Below are positions 1 to 7,218 of a DNA stretch of 22,696 bases, piece after piece. The position numbers were made by a program, and so were the translations under genes. This stretch comes from Pseudomonadota bacterium (lineage in GTDB: Bacteria > Pseudomonadota > Alphaproteobacteria > Rhizobiales > Methylopilaceae). The notes beneath the pieces were generated by a model, which saw only the letters and a program-made list of their open reading frames with translations, had not been told where the DNA came from and made no database searches. Location: the NCBI GenBank assembly GCA_023430145.1, contig JAEZCD010000062.1:1-22696 (forward strand). The letters run 5' to 3'. Numbering within the stretch: the stretch's first letter is position 1; each line of letters starts with the position of its first letter.

Positions 1-404
1 CGATCGGGGTGGACGGCGCGGACGCGAGGATCGGCCATGAGGCGCCCGAGCCCGGCCGCATCGACCTCGAGCGCCAGCATCGGCTCGATCTCGAGCCGCC
101 GGACGCCGCCGCCGGCCACGGCGAGGCTGCCGCGGGCGACCGCGACGAGCGCATCCTGCGTCCGCCGCATCGAGGCGGAGCGGCGGAGCGCAACGGCGGA
201 ATTCTCCTCGTCGAGGGCCTCGGGCTCGTCGAAGACGACGATGATCCGCGCCGTGCTGGTGTCGGCCAGCGCGGCCTCGATCGCCGCCGCCGAGCGCAGC
301 TTCGGCGGCGCAGGGCGCTCGCCCGCTACCGCGACGCCGGTGGCGAGGGCCGTGGCGATCAGCAACGCTGCGCGGGCGAGCGGAAGAAGGCGGTCCGGGC
401 GCAT
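1..404 (-). CDS. S8 (subtilisin-like) serine protease, N-terminal part, runs off left edge
   Basis: Minus-strand reading frame open from ATG at 404 to the window edge, giving 134 residues. It starts MRPDRLLPLARAALLIATAL, a classic signal peptide (basic N-region, hydrophobic core, small residues VAVAG near residue 27). After that comes a segment with the pattern of an inhibitor-I9-like propeptide of secreted subtilases: a strand ARIIVVFDEP, a helix with MRRTQDALVAVARG, then IEPMLALEVDAAGLGRLMAD and VRAVHPDR, the usual edge before the mature protease domain. The catalytic Asp/His/Ser domain would lie outside the window, so the protease assignment is inferred from the prodomain alone. GGAG about 7 bases before the ATG supports the start. 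It probably acts in the periplasm or outside the cell. It could instead be another secreted protein with an I9-type domain. Confidence 0.65.
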   Translation of the reverse strand, partial: MRPDRLLPLARAALLIATALATGVAVAGERPAPPKLRSAAAIEAALADTSTARIIVVFDEPEALDEENSAVALRRSASMRRTQDALVAVARGSLAVAGGGVRRLEIEPMLALEVDAAGLGRLMADPRVRAVHPD

Positions 405-618
405 GGCCGCTCCGATCGATCTGGTGCGATCGGCCGAGCGCCCGCCTGCCGGGCGCGACGGCCGCGGCCACCGTCGCCGGTCATGGTTAGCGATTGGTTA
501 GCGGTGCGGGGATCCGATGGCTTGCGCCAACTCGCGGGGGAACAAGTTTCCGGCGATCGCCGGCGCCCAATCCCCGAGAGTGGTTCAACCAAGAAAGCGG
601 GGGCGGCTCCGGCCGACC

Positions 619-849
619 CTAGGCGGCCTGCCCGGTCGCCAGCACCGCCTGCCCGGTGGCGAACACCGCCGGCGCGCGTGGCGGCTCCCCGTGATGGCGG
701 TCGGCGCCCTCGGCCGAGCCTTCGGCAGCGGCGCGATCATCGTGTCCGCGCGAGGCGATGACGAGGCGCATCACCCGGGTCTCCTCCACGAACAGCTCGC
801 CGCTCTCCTGGGCGAATGCCTGCTCGATGCAGGCGGCGGGCATGGGCAT
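619..849 (-). CDS. small hypothetical protein (76 aa)
   Basis: A short minus-strand frame beginning MPMPAACIEQAFAQ, with a strong Shine-Dalgarno (GGGAGGA, 5 bases before the ATG at 849). The N-terminal half, through GELFVEETRVMRLVIASRGHD, looks like a genuine small acidic/hydrophobic protein. The C-terminal half is Ala/Gly/His-rich, with two near-repeats (FATGQAVLATGQAA). No signal peptide, membrane segment or known domain is seen. I do not recognise the family. It stands alone between the protease gene and the tRNA. The good ribosome site is the main reason for calling it; the low-complexity tail is a reason for caution. Confidence 0.45.
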   Translation of the reverse strand: MPMPAACIEQAFAQESGELFVEETRVMRLVIASRGHDDRAAAEGSAEGADRHHGEPPRAPAVFATGQAVLATGQAA

Positions 850-1040
850 GGCGTCCTCCCTCGGTCCGGTGTTCTTGGCGGGACGACCTTGACGATGTGC
901 TAACCCGGCGCGGAAAGCGTGGGCCGATCGCGACCGCAACCGCTGACAAGCCGCGAACACGGCAAATCGTTCCCGCCGCGAGGCTTGCCATCGCGGCGGC
1001 GAATGCGCTAGTTGCCGTGCTTTCCGACAGGCGCGGAACG

Positions 1041-1129
<89 letters not shown>

Positions 1130-1349
1130 ATTCACCCGCCGCAAACATTCTCCGCTCGCTTTCGACGGGCGAAAAAGCCCAACGGTCGTAAGGTTATAGC
1201 AGCAGGGCTGTGTACCAAGAGCGGCGCCAAAAGGCCGCCGCGTTCTCTGTTTACCCTCTCGCTCTCCGAGGCTGTGTACTGCTGCGTTTGGTACAGAGCT
1301 TCGAAAGCCCCGACGTTCTAATCACTTGCTGACCGCCTTTTGATGTTGG

Positions 1350-1368
1350 AGAACCGAGGTTCTCGGTT
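1350..1368. repeat. overlapping inverted repeats (possible hairpin)
   Basis: Two alternative perfect 7-bp stems share the same bases: GAGAACC-GA-GGTTCTC (1350-1365) and AACCGAG-GTT-CTCGGTT (1352-1368). There is no T-run after it, so a simple intrinsic terminator is unlikely. It may be an operator or a remnant of a mobile element end. Confidence 0.4.
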
Positions 1369-1686
1369 AGGGCGACCGCAACTAAAAAACATGTCGCGCG
1401 GCGTGCCTCCTCTGGAGCGCTGCATTGTGAGAGCATGGAGGCGCCGGCTCTCGGCGTGTGCACATTGCTCATGCCAGACGCCGACAATGCCTGCTTTCGG
1501 ATTGGGGTAATGTTCTGCACCACCCAAATGCGCGGCCGGTAAATGCCGGTCCGCTCGGTGTCAAGCTCATAATGCCGCAGGATCGCCGAACACCGCGAAC
1601 AGCGCCGTGACTGCTCGGGTTCGATCCGTGTCAGCGCTTGGGCAAGCTAGCTCGATCGAAATCGCACAGCGAAATTGAGTGTCGCT

Positions 1687-1711
1687 TGACGTCGATATTG
1701 GGAGGACGTCA
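1687..1711. promoter_or_regulatory. TGACGTC / GACGTCA inverted repeat (operator-like)
   Basis: Perfect 7-bp arms TGACGTC (1687-1693) and GACGTCA (1705-1711), separated by 11 bases, about 200 bp upstream of the wecB start. The spacing is what a dimeric regulator would use. The preceding TTGACG could double as a -35 box, but no convincing -10 follows at the right distance. Confidence 0.3.
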
Positions 1712-1819
1712 CTTCCGTGATCCCCCGGTTCCTGAGGCTCTTGGACCCTTCGCGTCGACCCGCCTCGACCAGACGATGATCGGGGGAGGGTCTTCCTACT
1801 TGCAAATGCTACGAAAGGT

Positions 1820-1833
1820 GGCCTAGCTAGGCC
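1820..1833. promoter_or_regulatory. 14-bp perfect palindrome upstream of wecB
   Basis: GGCCTAGCTAGGCC is a perfect 14-bp palindrome located 81 bp before the chosen wecB start, in the leader of the glycan operon. It is a candidate repressor or activator site; no function is demonstrated. Confidence 0.35.
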
Positions 1834-1903
1834 CATATCTGCTGACGGTAAGCTCTCGGGGCGTTGAACGGCACCTTAGGCAGATATTCCCCGCTCGAAG
1901 CCC

Positions 1904-1908
1904 AGGAG
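1904..1908 (+). promoter_or_regulatory. ribosome binding site deciding the wecB start
   Basis: AGGAG lies 6 bases upstream of TTG at 1915. It favours that TTG (product starting MKALVVAGARPNF) over the upstream in-frame TTG at 1864, which has no ribosome site and would add 17 residues unlike the family. Confidence 0.7.
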
Positions 1909-1914
1909 CATTTT

Positions 1915-3045
1915 TTGAAAGCGCTGGTCGTTGCCGGAGCGCGACCCAACTTCGTGAAGGTGGCGCCCATACTCGGTGCGCTGGAGGCGGCGGGACACCG
2001 CGCGCTGCTCGTTCACACGGGCCAACACTACGCCTCTGATATGTCAGGCGCTTTCTTTCGCGATCTGCGCATGCCGGAGCCGGACTATCGCCTCGAGGTG
2101 GGATCGGGTTCGCACGCCCGACAGACCGCGCAGGTCATGGAGCGCTTCGAGCGGGCGCTGTTCGATGCGCGACCCGAATGGGTCGTCGTCGTCGGTGACG
2201 TCAACTCGACGCTCGCCTGCGCTCTCGTCACCGCCAAGGTCGGAAGCGAGATCGGCTGCGGCCTTGCCCATGTCGAAGCGGGCTTGCGAAGCCGCGACCG
2301 GCATATGCCGGAGGAGATCAACCGGGTGCTCACAGACAGACTGTCGGACGTGCTGCTGACGCCTTCTGTGGACGCCCTTGAAAACCTCCTCTCCGAAGGC
2401 ATCGACGCCAGTCGGGCGGTGTTCGTCGGAAACGTGATGATAGATACGCTTTTGGCCATGCTTCCCAGCGCCCGGACCATCGATGTCCAGAGGCGATGGT
2501 CCCTCCCTTCCGGCTACGGAGTCGTGACGCTACATCGTCCTTCGAATGTGGACCGGCGTGACGCCCTCTCGGAGATCTTCGAGGCGCTCTGCATCCTGAG
2601 CGGGACGATGCCGGTCGTGTTCCCCATGCATCCGCGCACCCGGCGGAAGGCCGAGGAGTTCGACCTGCTCGGCAGCCTCGAAGGCGTCGTCATCGTCGAG
2701 CCGCTCGGTTACCTTCATATGCTGTCACTCGTCGACCGCGCAGCCGTCGTCATCACCGATTCGGGTGGGCTGCAGGAGGAAACCACCGCACTGGGAGTTC
2801 CTTGCGTAACGCTGCGCGAACAGACTGAACGACCGATCACGCTGACGGAGGGAACCAACCGCCTCGTGCCTTGGCCGCTGACGAAGGAGGGCATCTTGGC
2901 CGCGGTTCGGGACGCCGCGGTCGAGCCGCGGGCCCTCCTGTCGGGCCGGCGGCCCGAAGGCTGGGATGGACAGGCGGCCGCGCGCATCGTCCGCGCGCTC
3001 GAAGAGCGAACTCTCGCGGGCACGGCGAGCCGGCCGAGGATGTGA
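1915..3045 (+). CDS. wecB: UDP-N-acetylglucosamine 2-epimerase, non-hydrolysing
   Basis: Interconverts UDP-GlcNAc and UDP-ManNAc in the cytoplasm, supplying ManNAc for surface glycans. From TTG 1915 the product is 376 aa, the usual family length. It has the hallmarks of the family: GARPNFVK with Arg10 and Lys15, VVGDVNST with Asp95, HVEAGLRS with Glu121, MPEEINR (Glu133/134), LHRPSNV with His207, and the C-terminal nucleotide-binding motif TDSGGLQEE. These correspond to the catalytic and UDP-binding residues known from E. coli WecB. It is the first gene of the glycan cluster. Its TGA overlaps a GTG (GTGA, 3042-3045) that is in frame with the following glycosyltransferase. The symbol is given for homology; no wecC (dehydrogenase) partner is seen here. 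Confidence 0.93.
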   Translation: MKALVVAGARPNFVKVAPILGALEAAGHRALLVHTGQHYASDMSGAFFRDLRMPEPDYRLEVGSGSHARQTAQVMERFERALFDARPEWVVVVGDVNSTLACALVTAKVGSEIGCGLAHVEAGLRSRDRHMPEEINRVLTDRLSDVLLTPSVDALENLLSEGIDASRAVFVGNVMIDTLLAMLPSARTIDVQRRWSLPSGYGVVTLHRPSNVDRRDALSEIFEALCILSGTMPVVFPMHPRTRRKAEEFDLLGSLEGVVIVEPLGYLHMLSLVDRAAVVITDSGGLQEETTALGVPCVTLREQTERPITLTEGTNRLVPWPLTKEGILAAVRDAAVEPRALLSGRRPEGWDGQAAARIVRALEERTLAGTASRPRM

Positions 3046-3116
3046 CCGAAAGAGGACACGAGACAGCCGACGCGCGTGTCGGCAACCCGCTCAGACTGCC
3101 CGACGACCACATAGTC

Positions 3117-4391
3117 ATGTACCGTCGAGCCAAATCGCACGGTATCATTTCGATGAATCCCGACGGGAGCCTTGTTTCGGTAGACTGTCGGCGGATGGAG
3201 GGGCTTTGGGGCAGCCAGCCCGGCTCTCCGCTCGCTTCACCGATCGAAACCGGTCGTCGCGTCCGCGGCGCTGTCCTCGCTGACGCGCCGACACCGGACG
3301 GTCCCCCTCGCGATCAGCGCATCACGGTGGTCGTTCCGGCCTACCGCGCGGCGCAGTCGATCGCCGGGGTCATCGGTTCGATCCCCCCGTTCGTCGCCGA
3401 CATCATCGTCGTCGACGACGGCAGTCCCGACGACACCTCGATGCACGCGGCTGCCGCCGGTGACCCCCGTGTCCACATCATTCGCCACGGGATCAATCAA
3501 GGTGTCGGCGGCGCAACGTGGACGGGGTTCACGGCCGCCATCGTCCGCGGCGCCGAGATCGTCGTCAAGATGGACGCCGACGGCCAGATGGACCCGGCCT
3601 ACCTGCCCCGGCTGCTCGCCCCGGTTATCACGGGAACGGCCGACTACGCCAAAGGAAACCGGTTCCTGCATCGGCGTCAACTCGGCGCGATGCCCCTCCT
3701 GCGACGGATAGGGAACACGGGGCTTTCCTTTCTGACGAAAGCCGCGTCGGGCTACTGGACCATCTTCGATCCGAGCAACGGCTATCTCACGATCAGGGCG
3801 CACGTCCTCGGCCACCTCGATCCGACCCGCATCGACAAGCGGTACTTCTTCGAGACGAGCATGCTGCTCGAGCTGCGCCTCGCAGGCGCCGTGGTGGTCG
3901 ATGTCGACATCCCGGCACGCTACGGCGACGAGGTCAGCGGCCTCTGCGAGTGGTCGTCGCTGCGGACATTCCCCGGGCGGCTGCTGACGGCGCTCGTCAG
4001 GCGCCTTTACATCCTGCATTTCGCGCCCGGCCTCGGCGCGGTCGCCCTCTTTCTCATCGCCGGCTCCGTCCTGTCGGCCGTTGGCGCGGCGCTCGTCGCC
4101 TTTGCATGGTCGCAGTCGACGCAGGTCGTCTCGGCGCATTCGGCCGAGACCGCGGCGATCGCCACCGTCAGCCTGATCCTCGGCGCGCGGTGCCTGCTGC
4201 AGTCCGCCCTTCTCGACGCGCAAAGCCAGCCGGCCGCGCCGCTAGGCAGCCTCGCCGTTCGGCTCCCGCAAGCGGCGCGTGGAACGGCCGGCGGCCTCCG
4301 CGACGAACCGGGCAAAGTCGCGCGCGAGTTGTCCGCGATCGTGGAAGGCCTCCACGAACAGACGACCGGCGTTTCCGAGTGCCGCGGCTAG
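3117..4391 (+). CDS. GT2-family glycosyltransferase with C-terminal membrane segments
   Basis: GT-A fold transferase resembling GtrB/DPM1-like enzymes that move a sugar from a nucleotide donor to a lipid or growing glycan. The domain begins ITVVVPAYRA (about residue 69). VVDDGSPDD (about 98-106) binds the nucleotide, KMDADGQMDP (151-160) holds the metal-binding DxD, and DPSNGYLTIR and KRYFFETSML are conserved acceptor-side motifs. Two hydrophobic stretches near the C-terminus (GLGAVALFLIAG..., ATVSLILGARCLL) suggest membrane anchoring. The start is uncertain: ATG 3117, 3153 and 3195 all lack a ribosome site, and a GTG at 3042 overlaps the wecB stop. The last about 50 codons (4242-4391) run antisense through the 3' end of the convergent GT4 gene; the family normally ends near residue 375, so the tail may be read-through after a lost stop. 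Confidence 0.85.
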   Translation: MYRRAKSHGIISMNPDGSLVSVDCRRMEGLWGSQPGSPLASPIETGRRVRGAVLADAPTPDGPPRDQRITVVVPAYRAAQSIAGVIGSIPPFVADIIVVDDGSPDDTSMHAAAAGDPRVHIIRHGINQGVGGATWTGFTAAIVRGAEIVVKMDADGQMDPAYLPRLLAPVITGTADYAKGNRFLHRRQLGAMPLLRRIGNTGLSFLTKAASGYWTIFDPSNGYLTIRAHVLGHLDPTRIDKRYFFETSMLLELRLAGAVVVDVDIPARYGDEVSGLCEWSSLRTFPGRLLTALVRRLYILHFAPGLGAVALFLIAGSVLSAVGAALVAFAWSQSTQVVSAHSAETAAIATVSLILGARCLLQSALLDAQSQPAAPLGSLAVRLPQAARGTAGGLRDEPGKVARELSAIVEGLHEQTTGVSECRG

Positions 4392-5573
4392 CTCGGGATG
4401 GCGCTTCAGCTCGAGGATCTTCTCCACAATCGCCGAGGCGTCGCTCGGCGGGACGAGCAATCCCGAGCCGGAACGGGCGACGAGCGCCCGCGTCTCGCCG
4501 GCATCGTCGGTGACTACGAGCGGCAGCCGGCCCGCCATGTAGAGGTAGACCTTCGAGGGTATGTTGTCCTGCGACCCGGCGATTTCCGTCGCGAGCCCGA
4601 CGTCGGCGGCGCCGAGATACGGCGACAGTTCGCTGACCGGCAAGGCGGGGAAGAACACGACGTTACCCAGTCCCGCATCGCGGGCCATGCCGACGAGCTC
4701 CTGCTCGGCCGGTCCGGATCCCATGAGAACGAATGCGATCTCCGGATCGGTCTGAAGCCGTCTCGCGGCTTCGAGCAGCGTGTGGAGGTCGTGCTGGACG
4801 TTGAAGCTGCCGGCATAGAGGGCGACGAACTTGCCCTCGAGACCGAGCCGGCGCTTGCACGCCTCCTTGTCTGCTGGATTCGCGGCCCCGATGGCGGCAA
4901 GCTCGGCACCGTTGGGGACCATACGGACGTCCGCAACCGGCCGCCCGAGCCGCTTTGCGATGTCCGCCCGCATCGCCTCGGTGACGGTGACGATCGCGGC
5001 CGCGCGGCGGTAGAGCGACTCCTCGGCGCGACGGTTCGCCCGGACCTGGTTCGGCGTGGCCGGTCCGTAGCGTCCCCGCTGCATGTGCAGCGACTTCACG
5101 TCGCTGACCTGAAGCACGATCGCGATACCGAAGCGCGCGAAGATGCCGACCGGCAAGCCGAGAAACGCCGGCCCCTGCTCGATGACGATGACTCGCGGAC
5201 GCAGCATCGCGACGAACGGCACGGCAACGAGGCCGTAGAGCATGTCGAGCACGTCGGCTGCTTCCAGCGAGGCGGCAGGAGCTCCGCGGAACTGCGCCCA
5301 TCGGCGCATCACCGCACCGATGACAGGCTTGAAGATCCCGTGCTCGCCGGGAATGCGGATCCGGACCACGGTCGCACGATCGATCTGCTCCCGGCGATAA
5401 AGGCGCCCGACATGGGCCGGGTCCGGCACGCGCCCGCGGTACACGAAGGGAAAGCGCGTGAGCACGATCACCTCCGCGCCTTCCGTCCCGAGGGCGTCGA
5501 CATAGGCCCGCAGGCGCGCGGTCGTCGCCGTTGCCTCGCCCCCGAAGCGCCGCGTCAAGAGAACGACCCGCAT
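4242..5573 (-). CDS. GT4-family glycosyltransferase (WbuB-like)
   Basis: 443-aa GT-B fold enzyme that retains the donor configuration, probably adding an amino sugar or hexose to a surface glycan. N-terminal Rossmann-like half: MRVVLLTRRFGGE..., RLRAYVDAL. C-terminal donor-binding half: VRMVPNGAEL (about 220), FVALYAGSF..., LMGSGPAEQELV, PSKVYLYMAGRLPLVV and SGSGLLVPPSDASAIVEKI, which places the acidic residues of the EX7E-type motif. It has no signal peptide. Several hydrophobic stretches (LYGLVAVPFVAMLRP, LGLPVGIFARFGIAIVL) are typical of peripheral membrane association. It is the only minus-strand gene of the cluster. It is divergent from the next gene with only 35 bp between start codons, and its 3' end is convergent with and overlaps the GT2 gene by 150 bp. 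Substrate unknown. Confidence 0.88.
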   Translation of the reverse strand: MRVVLLTRRFGGEATATTARLRAYVDALGTEGAEVIVLTRFPFVYRGRVPDPAHVGRLYRREQIDRATVVRIRIPGEHGIFKPVIGAVMRRWAQFRGAPAASLEAADVLDMLYGLVAVPFVAMLRPRVIVIEQGPAFLGLPVGIFARFGIAIVLQVSDVKSLHMQRGRYGPATPNQVRANRRAEESLYRRAAAIVTVTEAMRADIAKRLGRPVADVRMVPNGAELAAIGAANPADKEACKRRLGLEGKFVALYAGSFNVQHDLHTLLEAARRLQTDPEIAFVLMGSGPAEQELVGMARDAGLGNVVFFPALPVSELSPYLGAADVGLATEIAGSQDNIPSKVYLYMAGRLPLVVTDDAGETRALVARSGSGLLVPPSDASAIVEKILELKRHPELAAALGNAGRLFVEAFHDRGQLARDFARFVAEAAGRSTRRLREPNGEAA

Positions 5574-5608
5574 CGATCGACCCGCTGCAACTCGCCCCGC
5601 GGCATACT

Positions 5609-6388
5609 ATGGTAACGACGGCGCCACGTAGGCCCCAGCATTCTGCCACCGGCAGCGCGCCGGGGGCGACGCCCGCATGCGTGCGCGTCGTAACTTTCAA
5701 CGCCTCGTCGCTCCGGCGGCTCGAGGCGACGCGCGACATGCTCGCCTCGCTCGACGCGGCTGTCATCTGCCTGCAGGAGGTATTGGTCGAGCGGCGGCGC
5801 GAGCCACGGAACCAGGCCGAGTGGCTGGCGCGGGAGCTCGGCTATCATTGCGCCTTCAATGCCGACTGGCGCCGCACGCGTGGAGCCGGCGGAAATGCGA
5901 TCCTCGCGCGGGCGCCGCTGACCGATGTCGGCACGCTCGCCGATCGCACCGGCCACAGCTTCGCGCTCACGGCGCTCCAGGAGATCGGCGGCGTCCGGCT
6001 CGCGGTGATCGCCGCGCACTGCCTGCAGGTGCCGAGGGCGCCGCTGCGGTACTTGCGCTCCATCCTGGACCGCGCCGCGCAAATGCGACAACTCGTCTCC
6101 TGGGTTCGCGCGGCGCGGCTGCCCTGCATCCTCGGGGGCGATCTCAACGCCCTACCCTGTTCGCCCGAGTACTGGACAGTCGCGCGAGGGATGACGGACT
6201 GCACTCGTGCAGTCGCCATGAAGTCCCGCAGCACGCGTCCGACCCTTGGCCTGCCCACCCAGCTCGACTACATCTTCGCTACGCCCGAATTCCGCATCCG
6301 AGCGTGCCGCATGATTGAGACGGAACTTTCCGATCACCGTCCAGTCGTGGCCGACCTCGAGATCGGGCCGCCGGGACGAGCGGCATGA
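5609..6388 (+). CDS. endonuclease/exonuclease/phosphatase-fold family protein
   Basis: 259-aa member of the metal-dependent EEP (DNase I-like) superfamily. Motifs in order: VRVVTFNASSL (metal-site Asn), ICLQEVLVE with the catalytic Glu, GAGGNAILAR, LILGG-type strand CILGGDLNALP with the DxN pair, LDYIFATPEF, and C-terminal LSDHRPVVADL with the catalytic Asp-His. All core residues are present, so it should be an active phosphodiesterase or phosphatase. Substrates in this fold range from DNA to phospholipids and sugar phosphates, and sequence alone does not decide. Its place inside a glycosyltransferase operon hints at a lipid or sugar phosphodiester. The ATG at 5609 has no clear ribosome site. 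Its stop overlaps the next start as ATGA. Confidence 0.85.
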   Translation: MVTTAPRRPQHSATGSAPGATPACVRVVTFNASSLRRLEATRDMLASLDAAVICLQEVLVERRREPRNQAEWLARELGYHCAFNADWRRTRGAGGNAILARAPLTDVGTLADRTGHSFALTALQEIGGVRLAVIAAHCLQVPRAPLRYLRSILDRAAQMRQLVSWVRAARLPCILGGDLNALPCSPEYWTVARGMTDCTRAVAMKSRSTRPTLGLPTQLDYIFATPEFRIRACRMIETELSDHRPVVADLEIGPPGRAA

Positions 6389-7218
6389 TACCCTCGCATC
6401 CACGCGTCTCGGTCGTGATGCCGGTCTACAATGCCGAGCCCTATCTTCGGCCGGCAATCGAGAGCGTACTCGGGCAGACCTATCCGCACTTCGAGCTGGT
6501 GCTCGTCGACGATGGCTCGACCGACGCCTCCCGCGCCATCGCCGAAGAGTTCGCGCGCGCCGATCGGCGCATTCGCGTGCTTTGCAATCCGCGCAATCTC
6601 GGCGTGGTGGCGGCGCGCAGCCGGGCCGTCGCCGAAGCTGATCCGGCCAGCGCCTACTTCGCCGTTTTCGACGCCGACGACATCTGCTTGCCGGACCGGC
6701 TGCAGAGGCAGGTGGACTTTCTGGAGGCGAATCTTGACCATGCCCTCGTAGGCGGTCACACGCTCGTCATCGATGCCGAGGGGCACCCATTTGGCGCGCG
6801 GCGCTATCCGACGACCTATGCCGAGATCGCGCGCGTCATAACCCGCTACTGCCCGATCGCGCATCCGGCGGCGATGATCCGGCGTTCGGCGCTCGAGGCG
6901 ATCGGGGGATACCAAGAGCGGTTCCCCCGCTGTCACGACTACGATCTTTGGCTGCGCATGGCCTCGCGCTTCGAGATCGCGAACGTCGATGCGTTCGTTC
7001 TGAAGTACCGCATCAGTCCGACGCAGGGGAAGCGCCTGTACTTGCGCCAGTCGCAGCGACTGACTCTCGAGCTAAAGCGGCAATGGCTGCTGCACAGGCC
7101 GTTCTTCAATCCGCTGAACGTCGCGTATTGGGGCGCCGAGCACCTGCTCCTGCTGCTGCCGGAGCCCGCAGTCCTCGCTCTCTTCATGCGCCTCACATAC
7201 CGCCGCGCGCCTGGGTGA
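6385..7218 (+). CDS. GT2-family glycosyltransferase
   Basis: 277-aa soluble GT-A transferase. VSVVMPVYNAEPYL opens the domain (residues 8-21), VLVDDGSTDASR (about 38-49) is the nucleotide site, AYFAVFDADDICLPDRL (about 91-107) carries the DxD metal site, and HPAAMIRRSALEAIGGY with YDLWLRMA (about 186-192) is the typical acceptor/catalytic region with the base Asp. This pattern is common in O-antigen and exopolysaccharide transferases (WaaE/SpsA-type); the sugar cannot be deduced. The start overlaps the previous stop (ATGA at 6385-6388). The stop overlaps the next start as GTGA, so translation is probably coupled across three genes. Confidence 0.9.
   Translation: MIPSHPRVSVVMPVYNAEPYLRPAIESVLGQTYPHFELVLVDDGSTDASRAIAEEFARADRRIRVLCNPRNLGVVAARSRAVAEADPASAYFAVFDADDICLPDRLQRQVDFLEANLDHALVGGHTLVIDAEGHPFGARRYPTTYAEIARVITRYCPIAHPAAMIRRSALEAIGGYQERFPRCHDYDLWLRMASRFEIANVDAFVLKYRISPTQGKRLYLRQSQRLTLELKRQWLLHRPFFNPLNVAYWGAEHLLLLLPEPAVLALFMRLTYRRAPG

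Larger units (their letters stand above)
1130..1914. other. long stretch without a recognisable gene
   Basis: About 785 bp between tRNA-Ser and the glycan cluster. Short frames exist on both strands (for example 1251-1523 and 1567-1836, minus) but none resembles a known protein or has a good ribosome site. What can be seen are inverted repeats at 1350-1368, 1687-1711 and 1820-1833 (listed separately), a 10-bp direct repeat GGCTGTGTAC at 1206 and 1270, and an 8-bp inverted pair TGTACCAA (1211) / TTGGTACA (1288). The stretch seems less codon-like and less GC-rich than its neighbours. It may be a decayed insertion next to a tRNA, plus the control region of the downstream operon. Confidence 0.5.

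Noticed and set aside
1350..1368. Intrinsic terminator for the tRNA transcript
   Set aside because: The hairpin is perfect but lacks a following T-run and is more than 200 bp from the tRNA.
1610..1640. Second tRNA or tRNA fragment (GGGTTCGATCC around 1617)
   Set aside because: The T-loop-like bases are not flanked by a pairing T-stem or acceptor stem.
1251..1836. Minus-strand open frames at 1251-1523, 1318-1527 and 1567-1836
   Set aside because: No ribosome sites, no recognisable domains, composition like random open frames in GC-rich DNA.
1864..1914. Upstream TTG at 1864 as wecB start
   Set aside because: No ribosome site, and the extra 17 residues are unlike the family; TTG 1915 has AGGAG at 6 bases and begins MKALVVAGARP.
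3237..4223. Long minus-strand frame opposite the GT2 gene, and similar long shadows opposite 8074-9696 and 18246-19511
   Set aside because: They mirror genes with clear conserved motifs on the other strand and have Arg/Asp/Gly-rich composition typical of antisense frames in high-GC DNA.
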